From assembly GCA_041569895.1 (NCBI GenBank), contig JBFFXF010000028.1, forward strand, positions 1 through 39,750: DNA of 39,750 nucleotides, given 5' to 3'. Below are positions 31,620 through 39,750 of this stretch, piece by piece. The DNA comes from JBFFXF01 sp041569895. GTDB lineage: Bacteria; Planctomycetota; UBA8108; JACQVS01. A model generated the notes under the pieces. It searched no databases. It worked only from the letters and a program-made list of their open reading frames with translations, and had not been told where the DNA came from. Position 1 is the first letter of the stretch, and each line of letters opens with the position of its first letter. The position numbers and the translations under genes are program-made.

Positions 31620-34319
31620 TCAGAATGGCGCTCCGATGACCGCGAAGTTCTGTGTCCCCACGCTTCCCGCGTAGCCGTAGCCGATGCAGGTCCAGCCCGC
31701 GCCGAGGGCGTTGCGGTGGTGGTCGCTGGCCCGGTACCAGCCCCGGGTCCAGATGTCGGGGCCGTTGGCGTAGCCGATGGCGACATTCTCCGCGACGCCC
31801 GCCGGGAAGCCCTCCGCCTTCGCGCGTGAGCCGGGCGAGCCGTCCGGGCCGTCGTGCCAGATCCTGCCGGCAGCGTTGCACGCCTCGCTGTGCTTGCGCG
31901 TCGCGCGACAGAGCCTGATGTCGATGAAGAGACGTTTGAGCCCGAGCATCTCCCGGTAGTCGTTGACGACGATGACGTGTACGCGGTCCTGCTCGGGGAG
32001 ATCGCCGTTCTCGGGCTGCAGCTCTCGGTTGTAGCGCTCGACCTTGCGGTCGTACTCGTAACGGCGGCGCTCGTCGCGATCGAGGCAGAAGCTGCGCAGG
32101 TCGATCGCCTCGTCGAGGTTGTTCCAGAGGTCCTCGAGCGCCGCCTCGTCCTCGGCGGCGAGGCGGTGGCGCAGCCGCGGGTAGAACTCCTCGCGGATCA
32201 TGCGCAGCCGCTCGATCCGTTTCCGCGCCGCCGGATCGAGTCGCAATGCGTACTGCGCCGCGTTCTCCCACATTTCGCGCACGTCGCCGACGACGCGGTC
32301 GACCTCGGCCTGGCCGTTGACCCTGTCGCCCTTCGGGTAGTCGGGGTGGTTCTCCGGCAGGTAGACGGCGGTGTCGAAGATCAGGCGAAGCGCCTCGGCG
32401 CGGCGGCGGTTGAGCTCGCGCTTGACGGCGCGGAGCTGGATGAAGCCGGCGCGCTGGACGTGCTTCTGCACGTCGATGACGAGCTTGCCGCTCGTCGTCT
32501 CGAGGGCGGCGATGATCTCCTTGCGGATTCCGGACCGCGTCGACGGCGACAGCTCCTTGTCGTCGACGTACGCCGCCGCCTTCTCGAAGTTCTCGCGCAG
32601 CGACTTCGTCGTCAGCGTCGCGCCGAGCCGCCGCGCCACGCGCACCGCCTTGTCGAACGCCTCGCGATCGACGCGCTGCCGCGCATCCTCCCACCCGTGC
32701 TCCTTGTGGTAGCTGTAGCCGCCGTCGGGGACCCTGGCGGCGCCGCGCGCCGTGGCGAGCAGATCGAAGGCGCGTGTCTCGCGCGCCTTCCGGTCCGCGC
32801 CGCTCTCGGCAACGAAGAGGTGCAGGAGCTGGCCGGCCTCGCGCGGGAGCTCCCAACGGAAGCCGTGCGCGGCGGCGGCGAGCAGCGCGTCTCCCTTCAG
32901 GCAGTCCGACGCCATGCGAAGCTGCGTCGCTCTCGGGATCCTGTCGAAGGGCACCGCGATCTCCTCGCCCGCCGTGGTGGCGATGAGCACGGTGACCTCG
33001 TCGCGCATGCCGACCGGCTTTCCCCGCAGCCCGTCCTCGAGCTCGTACGTTCTCGATCGCAGCGCGCCGGCGCGGATCGGCTCGGCGAGCAGGCCTGACA
33101 GTCCGGCGACCGGGATCTCGCGCGCCTCCGGGGCCGGCGTCTCGCGGGCGCGGTTCGCCTCGAGTCGTGCGGCGAGCTGGGCGATCAGCCGCTTGCGACG
33201 CTCGATCGCCTCGCGCGTGCGCTCGAGGAACTCCTCGCGCCTGGTCTGGATCCTGGCGACGTACTCCGAGCCGGCGAACATCTCGAGCGCGTTCTCGTAG
33301 AGCGCCAGGCAGTCGTCGTGGTACTCGGGGAGCTCGAGGTAGGAGACCTCGCCTTCCCACGCCTCGTACGCGCGCTGCACCGCCTCGCGGGTCTGCTTCT
33401 CGAAGGCGGCGATCCGGTCGCGCACGACGATCCTCTCGCCCTGGAAGTCGATGCGCATCGCCTCGACCAGCGCCAGGACCTCCCCGAAGCGGCGCGCGTC
33501 GAGGAGCTCCCGGCGGCTCTCGTCGTAGGCGAAGAACCGGTTGTGGAGCTCGAGCTCGCGGCGCGACCGCAGTTCGGCGAGCAGGTCGTCGACGGGATGC
33601 ACGCCGCCGCGGAACGCGTCGCCGTACCGCTCGCGAAGCGCCGCGACGCGCTCGACGATCTCCGGCGTCACGCGGGGCATCATCGCGATGAGCACACGCA
33701 GCTCGGCGACCTCGCCGCGGATCCGCTCGGCAACGCCCCCGGACGGTGCAGCGGGAGAGCCGCCGGTGTCGGTCAGGAGCCAGTGCCCGAGCCAGAGACC
33801 CGCGACGAGCACGACGAGCGCCGGCCCGAGGCTCGCCACCAGGACGCGACGGCGATGCCCGGCGAGCCGGCGAGCGGTGGCCGGACCGTCCGGGGATGGC
33901 GATGGCGCTCGAGCCACTGTCGCGGGACTCACTGTCGCGAGAGTCGCGGGAACCGAGACCGGAGCCCTCGCCGGCGCCGGCGATGGGGGCGATGGCGTTC
34001 GGGGCGATGGCGTTCGGGGAGCTGCGGCCGGCAGCTCGAGCGAGGCGACGCGCAGCGTGACGTCGCCGAGAACGATCTCGTCGCCCTCGCGCAGCGCGGC
34101 CCGGGGCGTCCGCACGCCGTTGATGCGAACGCCGTTCGTCGAGCCCAGATCGACGATGGTCACGGCATCGCCCTCGCGAACGAGCGTCGCATGCTTGCGA
34201 GAGACCTGCGCGCTCGCGACCGCGACATCACAGGACGGATCGCGGCCGAGATAGGCAGGCAGCTCGGTGAGCTCGACACGGGATCGCGTCCCGTCGGCAA
34301 GACGAATCTCGATATGCAT
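31620..34319 (-). CDS. FHA domain protein with membrane helix and C-terminal CAP (SCP-like) domain
   Basis: An 899-residue fusion. Residues 1-95 are an FHA phosphothreonine-binding domain with GRD (25-27), SRKH (40-43) and GSTNG (59-63). A Pro/Ser/Ala linker and one membrane helix (about 157-182, LVASLGPALVVLVAGLWLGH) follow. About 590 helical, Arg/Glu-rich residues come next. The C-terminus (about 780-899) is a CAP/SCP domain: VNDYREMLGL, HSEACN, HDGPDGSPGS, AENVAIGYANGPDIWTRGWY, DHHRNALGAGW and YAG...NFAVIG. The FHA part would face the cytoplasm and the CAP part the outside, linking kinase signalling to the envelope. CAP proteins bind lipids or cell-wall material, and some are peptidases. 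A good promoter lies just upstream. Confidence 0.88.
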   Translation of the reverse strand: MHIEIRLADGTRSRVELTELPAYLGRDPSCDVAVASAQVSRKHATLVREGDAVTIVDLGSTNGVRINGVRTPRAALREGDEIVLGDVTLRVASLELPAAAPRTPSPRTPSPPSPAPARAPVSVPATLATVSPATVARAPSPSPDGPATARRLAGHRRRVLVASLGPALVVLVAGLWLGHWLLTDTGGSPAAPSGGVAERIRGEVAELRVLIAMMPRVTPEIVERVAALRERYGDAFRGGVHPVDDLLAELRSRRELELHNRFFAYDESRRELLDARRFGEVLALVEAMRIDFQGERIVVRDRIAAFEKQTREAVQRAYEAWEGEVSYLELPEYHDDCLALYENALEMFAGSEYVARIQTRREEFLERTREAIERRKRLIAQLAARLEANRARETPAPEAREIPVAGLSGLLAEPIRAGALRSRTYELEDGLRGKPVGMRDEVTVLIATTAGEEIAVPFDRIPRATQLRMASDCLKGDALLAAAAHGFRWELPREAGQLLHLFVAESGADRKARETRAFDLLATARGAARVPDGGYSYHKEHGWEDARQRVDREAFDKAVRVARRLGATLTTKSLRENFEKAAAYVDDKELSPSTRSGIRKEIIAALETTSGKLVIDVQKHVQRAGFIQLRAVKRELNRRRAEALRLIFDTAVYLPENHPDYPKGDRVNGQAEVDRVVGDVREMWENAAQYALRLDPAARKRIERLRMIREEFYPRLRHRLAAEDEAALEDLWNNLDEAIDLRSFCLDRDERRRYEYDRKVERYNRELQPENGDLPEQDRVHVIVVNDYREMLGLKRLFIDIRLCRATRKHSEACNAAGRIWHDGPDGSPGSRAKAEGFPAGVAENVAIGYANGPDIWTRGWYRASDHHRNALGAGWTCIGYGYAGSVGTQNFAVIGAPF

Positions 34320-34368
34320 GGAACCTGTCGAAAAAGAGGGCGTCCCGCTTCACACTCGCCAGCGGCTC

Positions 34369-34397
34369 ATTGTAGTGGCAGACCAACCCGCTGTCAC
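34369..34397 (-). promoter_or_regulatory. Sigma70-type promoter for the FHA-CAP gene
   Basis: On the minus strand GTGACA (34397-34392) and TACAAT (34374-34369) are exactly 17 bp apart, each differing from the consensus at one base. The expected start point, near 34362, leaves a leader of about 43 bases before the ATG at 34319. This is the best promoter-like sequence in the window. Confidence 0.6.
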
Positions 34398-34407
34398 CTG
34401 ACGCCGG

Positions 34408-34704
34408 TCCCGGACCCCTCCCCGGTCCCGAAGAGCCGCTCGACTTCGCTGGGCGAGACACTGACGGCAAAGCCAGGGCAAGGAAGGCAGGAAGAGCAGG
34501 AAGGCAGGAAAAAAGTCTGGTCGTGCCCCGCGAGCTCTCTCCGATCTCGAAGGCACGGTCGAAAAGCGAGAGTTGGATACGGATTTGAATTACGGAAGTC
34601 CGTTGCGCGAATTCGAAGGCGGTCCACGACGGTCACCCCTTCATCCTTATCTTTCCGTTTCCTGCATTCCTGCATTCCTGTTTTCCTTATGAATCGCCTG
34701 ACAG
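34408..34704. mobile_element. MITE-like element preceded by a CCGGTC run and GCTCGACT module
   Basis: A run of CCGGTCCCGGACCCC type is followed by CCCGAAGAGCCGCTCGACTT (34428-34447) and GGGCGAGACACTGACGG. The element body then starts with the purine run AAGGAAGGCAGGAAGAGC (34480-34497) and ends at 34662-34704 with CCGTTTCCTGCATTCCTG, TTTTCCTTATGAATCG. The order matches the downstream end of the window (39455 onward). The interior has no convincing gene. Nothing else is seen in 34320-34833 except the promoter at 34369. Confidence 0.6.
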
Positions 34705-34833
34705 CAAACCCTCGAAGTCGACTTTCCTCTCCGAACTCGGCCGTCGCCCCTCTCAAAGGCTTCGAGGACGAGGACGACGGAGGGGCCAGAAAAGCCCTGA
34801 GGGCTCCCCCCGATTCTGCTACGCTGAATAACC

Positions 34834-37800
34834 ATGAACACCGCCCCTCTCCTCCTGCTTCTCGCCGCTCTCGCCGCGCCCCGTCCGGGCGATCGGCTCG
34901 TGTATCTCGACGAGACCGCTCCCTTCTACGTCCACGCCGACTTTCCGAAGCTGACCACGCCGATGTGGTTCGGGGAGGACGGCGTCGACGCGGTCGTCCT
35001 GCTCTCGATCGACGATCTCAACGAGGGGCGCATGGAGCACTACCGGCAGTACCTCGAGCCCATTCTCGTCCGCCTCGAGAAGGTCGAGGGGTACGCCCCG
35101 CTGACCATCTTCGCCAACACCGTCGACCCGGCGAACCCGCAGCTGGGGCGGTGGCTCGAGCGCGGCGTGCTCTGCGACGTCCACACGCGGTCGCATCCGT
35201 GTCCGCTGATGGGGCGCGGCGTCGACGGCGGGACGGCCGAGGTGCTCGACTGCCTCGAGAACCTCAACCGCATCGAGGGGCACCGCGCGGTCGGCTTCCG
35301 CATGCCGTGCTGCGACTCGATCAACTCGACGACGCCGCTCTTCTTCACCGAGATCTTCTCGAAACGCGCGGCCGACGGGAGCTTCCTCGAGGTCGACAGC
35401 TCCGTGCCGGTGCTCCTCGATCCGGCGCACCGCGTCTACGCGCCCTTCCGCAACTACGCCATCACCGTCGAGGGCTACCCGTACCCGTTCGTCATCGCGC
35501 GGCTCGCCTGGGAGCTGCCGATCGTCGTGCCGACCGACTGGCAGGCGCAGAACCTGCGCGGCGTCAATCACGCCGACACCGTGGCGGACATCAAGTCGGT
35601 GATCGACGGCGTCGTCGCGGCGCGCGGGCTCTACACGCTCTGCTTCCACCCGCACGGCTGGATCCGCAACTCGCAGGTGGTGGACATCATCGACCACGTG
35701 GTCGAGAAGCACGGCCGTCGCGTCCGCTTCCAGACGGTGCGCGAGGTGCTCGAGCGCATCAACCGGCACCTCCTCGGCGGCGCGAGTCTTCGGGCGAGCG
35801 ACGGGTCCGACAACGGCGTACGGCTGCTCGACGTCGACAACGACGGCTTCCTCGACGTCGTCATCGCCAACGACGAGCGACGGGTCACCAGGCTGTGGCG
35901 TCCACGCGCGGGGCGATGGGACGAGGTCGAGTTCCCCTTCGCGCTGGTGACGCGGCGCGACGACGGCCAGAGCGTACCCACCGGCGTGCGCTTCGGCGTC
36001 CTGCGAGCGGACGGGCGGGCCTCGGCGCTCCTCCTCGGCGACGGCCGTCGCGCGCTCGCTCACTTCGCCGATGGGCGCTGGACGCTCGCGCGACCGCAGG
36101 CGCTCCAGTCGCTGGCCACGGATCCGGAGCCGGTGGCCTCCGTGCGCGACGGACGCGATCGCGGCGTGCGCCTGCGCGACGTCGACGGCGACGGGCGCAG
36201 CGACCTCATCGTCAACAACGACTCGCAGAACGCCGTCTTCCGCTGGAGCCCGCAGTCGGAGCGCTTCGAGCGGACGAGCGCGACCCTGCCGCGACCCGCG
36301 AGCATCGTCGACGCGTCGGGCGCCGATCGCGGCCTGCGCTTCTGGGACGTCGACCGTGACGGTCACCCCGACGCGGTGCTCTCGAACGACGACGAGTACT
36401 TCGTGTATCTCTTCGATGCCAGGACCGGCGCGTGGAGCCGGCGCGTGCTGCACGGCCCCGCGGGCGGCACCGGAGCGATGCCGAAGTTCGTCAGCGGCGG
36501 TCGCGATCGCGGCGCGTGGCACCGCGACGGCGTGCTCTACGTCGCCAACGACGCGACGACGACGATGGACGACCTCGTCGACATCCGCCGCTTCGACTTC
36601 ATGATCGAGCACATGCAGACGCCGCCGCTCGAGCCCGACGAGGCGCTCGAGACCTTCCGCCTGCCGCCCGGTTTTCGCATCGAGCTCGCCGCCGCCGAGC
36701 CGCTGGTGCGCGATCCGGTGTCGATCGAGTTCGGGGCGGACGGACGGGTCTGGGTGGCCGAGATGGGCGACTACCCCAGCGGCGAGGGCGCCGACGCCGG
36801 GGGGCGCATCCGCGTGCTGCGCGATGCCGACGGCGATGGACGCCTCGAGGAGAGCATCGTCTTCGCGCGCGACCTGCGCTTTCCCGCGGGCGTGCTTCCG
36901 CATGGCGACGGCGCGCTCGTCACCGCCGCTCCCGACATCCTCTACCTCGAGGACACCGACGGCGACGGCGTCGCCGACGAGCGTCGCGTCGTCTTCACCG
37001 GCTTCGGCGAGGGGAACCACCAGCACCGCGTCAACGGGCTGCACTGCGGCATCGACAACTGGATCTACGGCGCCAACGGCGACAGCGGCGGCACCATCCG
37101 CTCGGCGCTGGACGAGAACCACCCGGCGGTGTCGATCGGCGGTCGCGACTTCCGCATCCGGCGCGACCTCGGCCTCTTCGAGAGCGTCAGCGGCCGCACG
37201 CAGTTCGGGCTGACGTTCGACGACTTCGGCAACCGCTTCGGCTCGAGCAACTCGCGACACCTGATGCACGCCGTGCTGCCGCAGGACGCCCTCGCCCGCA
37301 ACCCGCACCACGCGCCGCCCGACCCGGTCCTCGACATCCCCGATCACGGCGCCATGGGGCGGATCTTCCAGGTGTCGCGCCACTTGCTCTCGCTGAACAC
37401 CATCCACGTGCCGGGGCACTTCAGCTCGGCGTGCGGCGTCTCGATCTATCGCGGGGCGCGCTTCCCGGAGGCCTACCGCGGCAGCGCGTTCGTCGCCGAG
37501 CCGGTCGGCAACATCGTCCACCGCGATGTCCTGGTGCCGGACGGCGCGACGTTCCGGGCGGTGCGCGGCGAGCCGGATTCGGAGTTCCTGGCGTCGACCG
37601 ACAGCTGGTTCCGGCCGGTGTTCACCGCGAGCGGGCCCGATGGCGCCCTGTGGGTCGCCGACATGTACCGGTGGGTGATCGAGCACCCGCAGTACATCCC
37701 GGTGGAGATCCAGCAGATCCTCGATCTCGGCGCCGGACGCGACCGCGGGCGCATCTACCGCGTCGTCTGGGAGGGCGACGGCGCGTCGCCGCGGTCCCCG

Positions 37801-39447
37801 GCGTGGAGCGACATGTCGCGGCTGGGCGTCGCGGAGCTCGTGCACGCGCTTGAGGATGCAGACGGGCGCACGCGCGACACGGCGCAGTGGCTGCTGGTCG
37901 AGCGCGGTGACCGATCGATAGCCCCGGAGCTGCGTCGCATCGCGAGGTCGAGCGACCGTCCGGCCTCGCGAGTGCACGCGCTGTGGACGCTCGACGCGCT
38001 CGGCGCGCTCGAGACGGACACCATCCGCGAGGCGCTCGGCGATGGCGACGCGCGCGTGCGGGAGCACGCCGTCAAGCTAGCCGGATCGCGCGGGCGCGCG
38101 GGCGAGAAGGCTCTCGTCGATGCGGTGATCGCGCGCGCCCGCGATGACGCGCTGCGCGTGCGCCTCGAGGCGGCGATCGTCCTCGGCGACGTCGACTCGG
38201 CCGCGGCCAGCGCGGCGCTCGCGGACGTCCTCCGCCGTGACGGCGGCGACCGCTGGGTGCGCGCCGCGGTGATGAGCGCGCCGCCCGTTCACGCGCCGCG
38301 GCTCCTCGACGCGCTCTTCGCCGACGCGTCCGAGCCGATCGAGGGCGACGTGAGACGCGCCGTCCTCGAGCCTCTCGTCGGCACGACGGTGCGCGCGGGC
38401 GGTGGCAAATCGGTCTCCGCGCTGCTCGAGCGGCTCGCCGCCAGGCCGGCAGTCGATCGTGGGCACGTCGCTTTGCTCGCCGCGCTGGTCTCGGCGGGCG
38501 GGCTCGAGGCGCCCGCCGCGTCGGCGCTCTCGGGGCGCGCCCGCGGGGCGCTCGAGAGGATCCGCTCTCACGCGCGAGGGATCGCGCTCGACGCGACGCG
38601 TCCAGACGACGAGCGCATCGAGGCGATCACGGCGCTCGGTCCCGCGCTGCTCGCCGACCGCGACGCCACCGAGGGCCTCCTCTCGCACCGCCAGTCACCG
38701 GCCCTGCAGACCACCGCCGTGCGCGTCGTCGCGAGCGCGGCGCGGGATTCCGATGCGGCGGCCGGTGTGTCGCGCGCGCTCCTCGGTGCGTGGCGTCGTG
38801 TCGGGCCCGTCGCTCGCGGCGAAATCGTCGAGGCGCTCCTCTCGCGCAAGCCCACGGCGGCCAGTCTCGCCGACGCGCTCGAGAGCGGCGCGGTCGATCC
38901 GGTCGAGCTCGACGCGCGCGCCCGCAAGCGACTCCTCGATGACGACGCCCTGCGTGAACGCGTCGCGCCGCTCCTCGAGCGCGAGACGCCCGCGCCGCGG
39001 CGCGAGGTGATCGAGCGCTACCTCGAGACCGTGCGCGGCACGAGCGGCGATCGCGAGGCGGGGAAGCGAGTGTTCGCCGAGCACTGCGGGTCGTGTCACC
39101 GGCTCGACGACGTCGGGCACCACGTCGGCCCCGACCTCGCGTCGATGCGATCGCGCGACCCGGCGCTCCTCCTCCAGGCCATCCTCGACCCGGGCGGCAT
39201 GGTGCCGCCGCGCTACCAGCTCTACACCGCCATCCTGCGCAACGGGCGCGTCGCCACCGGACTGATCGCCAGCGAGACACCCACGGCGGTGACGCTCGCG
39301 CGCGCCGGCGGCGTCACGGAGACCATCCTCCGCACCGAAATCCGCACGCTCTCGGCCAACCTCGGCTCACTGATGCCGGCGGAGCTCGAACGGGCCATCA
39401 CGCCGAAGGCAATGGCAGACCTGCTGGCGTTCCTCGCCGGAAAGTGA
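34834..39447 (+). CDS. Five-module fusion: NodB-like deacetylase, VCBS repeats, PVC dehydrogenase, HEAT, heme domain
   Basis: A 1537-residue exported protein with a short signal peptide (MNTAPLLLLLAALAAPRPGD). Residues about 50-310 resemble a polysaccharide deacetylase: SIDD (D60-D61), HTRSH (H117, H121), GFRMP (R156) and a late FHPHGW (near 270). Three calcium-type VCBS/FG-GAP units follow (DVDNDGFLDVVIAND, DVDGDGRSDLIVNND, DVDRDGHPDAVLSND; about 325-530). From about 607 comes the PVC-type membrane-bound dehydrogenase propeller (FRLPPGFRIELAAAEPLVRD, WVAEMGDYPSG, NGLHCGIDNWIYGANGDSGG, VADMYRWVIEHPQYIP). HEAT-like helical repeats occupy about 990-1390. A cytochrome-like domain at 1405-1500 carries CGSCH (C1418, C1421, H1422) for covalent heme. 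No ribosome site precedes the ATG, so the mRNA may be leaderless. It is probably periplasmic and acts on sugars or polysaccharides. Confidence 0.87.
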   Translation: MNTAPLLLLLAALAAPRPGDRLVYLDETAPFYVHADFPKLTTPMWFGEDGVDAVVLLSIDDLNEGRMEHYRQYLEPILVRLEKVEGYAPLTIFANTVDPANPQLGRWLERGVLCDVHTRSHPCPLMGRGVDGGTAEVLDCLENLNRIEGHRAVGFRMPCCDSINSTTPLFFTEIFSKRAADGSFLEVDSSVPVLLDPAHRVYAPFRNYAITVEGYPYPFVIARLAWELPIVVPTDWQAQNLRGVNHADTVADIKSVIDGVVAARGLYTLCFHPHGWIRNSQVVDIIDHVVEKHGRRVRFQTVREVLERINRHLLGGASLRASDGSDNGVRLLDVDNDGFLDVVIANDERRVTRLWRPRAGRWDEVEFPFALVTRRDDGQSVPTGVRFGVLRADGRASALLLGDGRRALAHFADGRWTLARPQALQSLATDPEPVASVRDGRDRGVRLRDVDGDGRSDLIVNNDSQNAVFRWSPQSERFERTSATLPRPASIVDASGADRGLRFWDVDRDGHPDAVLSNDDEYFVYLFDARTGAWSRRVLHGPAGGTGAMPKFVSGGRDRGAWHRDGVLYVANDATTTMDDLVDIRRFDFMIEHMQTPPLEPDEALETFRLPPGFRIELAAAEPLVRDPVSIEFGADGRVWVAEMGDYPSGEGADAGGRIRVLRDADGDGRLEESIVFARDLRFPAGVLPHGDGALVTAAPDILYLEDTDGDGVADERRVVFTGFGEGNHQHRVNGLHCGIDNWIYGANGDSGGTIRSALDENHPAVSIGGRDFRIRRDLGLFESVSGRTQFGLTFDDFGNRFGSSNSRHLMHAVLPQDALARNPHHAPPDPVLDIPDHGAMGRIFQVSRHLLSLNTIHVPGHFSSACGVSIYRGARFPEAYRGSAFVAEPVGNIVHRDVLVPDGATFRAVRGEPDSEFLASTDSWFRPVFTASGPDGALWVADMYRWVIEHPQYIPVEIQQILDLGAGRDRGRIYRVVWEGDGASPRSPAWSDMSRLGVAELVHALEDADGRTRDTAQWLLVERGDRSIAPELRRIARSSDRPASRVHALWTLDALGALETDTIREALGDGDARVREHAVKLAGSRGRAGEKALVDAVIARARDDALRVRLEAAIVLGDVDSAAASAALADVLRRDGGDRWVRAAVMSAPPVHAPRLLDALFADASEPIEGDVRRAVLEPLVGTTVRAGGGKSVSALLERLAARPAVDRGHVALLAALVSAGGLEAPAASALSGRARGALERIRSHARGIALDATRPDDERIEAITALGPALLADRDATEGLLSHRQSPALQTTAVRVVASAARDSDAAAGVSRALLGAWRRVGPVARGEIVEALLSRKPTAASLADALESGAVDPVELDARARKRLLDDDALRERVAPLLERETPAPRREVIERYLETVRGTSGDREAGKRVFAEHCGSCHRLDDVGHHVGPDLASMRSRDPALLLQAILDPGGMVPPRYQLYTAILRNGRVATGLIASETPTAVTLARAGGVTETILRTEIRTLSANLGSLMPAELERAITPKAMADLLAFLAGK

Positions 39448-39454
39448 GTCTCCG

Positions 39455-39736
39455 GTCCCGGCCCCGGTCCCGTGCCCGTGCCCGAAAAGGCTGCTCGACT
39501 CCGCCGGCGAGACTCTGACGCCAGATGAGGGCAAGGAAGGCAGGAAATGCAGGAAGGCAGGAAAAGACTCCTGCCTCGACGTGTTGGTGGAGGTCGAGAA
39601 CCGAGCCGAGCAGCGTGGGCCTTCACTTCACTGAACCACAGAGGCGCGGTGCGAGCTGACGCATCGTCGCGTGCGAAAGTCTGGTCTGGACGTCGACTCC
39701 TCAGACGTCTCTGTGCCTCCGTGTCTCCGTGGTTCC
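39455..39736. repeat. Intergenic composite repeat at the window end
   Basis: Starts with CCCGTG-type hexamers and the module CCCGAAAAGGCTGCTCGACT (39481-39500), then the purine-rich element end (AAGGAAGGCAGGAAATGCAG, 39533-39552). Further on, GAACCACAGAGGC (39633-39645) and the inverse-type sequence CTCTGTGCCTCCGTG, TCTCCGTGGTTCC (39709-39736) form an imperfect inverted pair of a kind widespread in environmental genomes. The element probably continues past the window. No gene is seen after 39447. Confidence 0.6.
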
Positions 39737-39750
39737 TTGGCGTGACCAAC

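Noticed and set aside
34819..38067. A 1082-codon open frame antisense to the deacetylase/PVC dehydrogenase gene
   Set aside because: Its composition (Arg, Ala, Val, Asp) is that of a shadow frame. The plus-strand product has clear motifs over the same bases.

Overview
The window is about two thirds G+C, and its gene content points to an uncultured or poorly studied planctomycete (PVC group). The evidence is the mix of families: a DUF1501 protein, a lamin-tail/CotH protein, a PVC-type dehydrogenase with HEAT repeats and a CxxCH heme site, a WD40 Ser/Thr kinase beside an ECF sigma factor, and several secreted proteins ending in dockerin-like EF-hand repeats. TGA is used as a normal stop. No rRNA, tRNA, CRISPR array, integrase or complete prophage was seen.

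Layout. 1-494: palindromic repeat block. 495-6861: an unknown protein, a secreted beta-helix protein (minus), an ApbA/PanE-fold reductase with a membrane tail plus a small charged protein, an NHL-type propeller (minus), a dodecin followed by a terminator, and a four-helix membrane protein. 6904-8585: a promoter and a secreted sialidase. 8586-9042: a tandemly duplicated repeat segment that includes a copy of the neighbouring gene's 3' end. 9043-13857 (minus): a 1604-residue secreted protein with four near-identical PA14-like/Fn3-like units and a dockerin. 14028-19012 (minus): a dockerin remnant, a lamin-tail/CotH gene split by an in-frame TGA, and a DUF1501 protein. 19303-26106 (plus): a likely operon of an SGNH hydrolase-like/DNRLRE/dockerin protein, a dockerin/YadA-head/tail-tube-like fusion and a WD40 Ser/Thr kinase, meeting an ECF sigma factor tail to tail. 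26960-28786: a DUF885 protein. 29119-34319 (minus): a HEAT protein, a DUF697/YcjF-like membrane protein and an FHA-CAP fusion with a good sigma70-type promoter. 34834-39447: a 1537-residue fusion of a NodB-like deacetylase, VCBS repeats, a PVC dehydrogenase, HEAT repeats and a heme domain.

Most products are exported and look suited to binding or degrading glycans and other polymers (sialidase, beta-helix, SGNH hydrolase, deacetylase, DNRLRE and PA14 modules). Regulation is represented by the kinase/sigma pair and the FHA protein. Intergenic DNA is unusually structured. Two repeat families dominate: GACCCnGGGTC palindromes with TTAACCTGGGTC half-sites, and MITE-like elements with purine-rich terminal inverted repeats, often preceded by CCCGTn hexamer runs.

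The observations most worth following are the secreted tail-tube-like fusion at 21183-22814, the Trp-to-TGA codon at 17168-17170, the five-module fusion at 34834-39447, the FHA-CAP fusion at 31620-34319 and the two intergenic repeat families.
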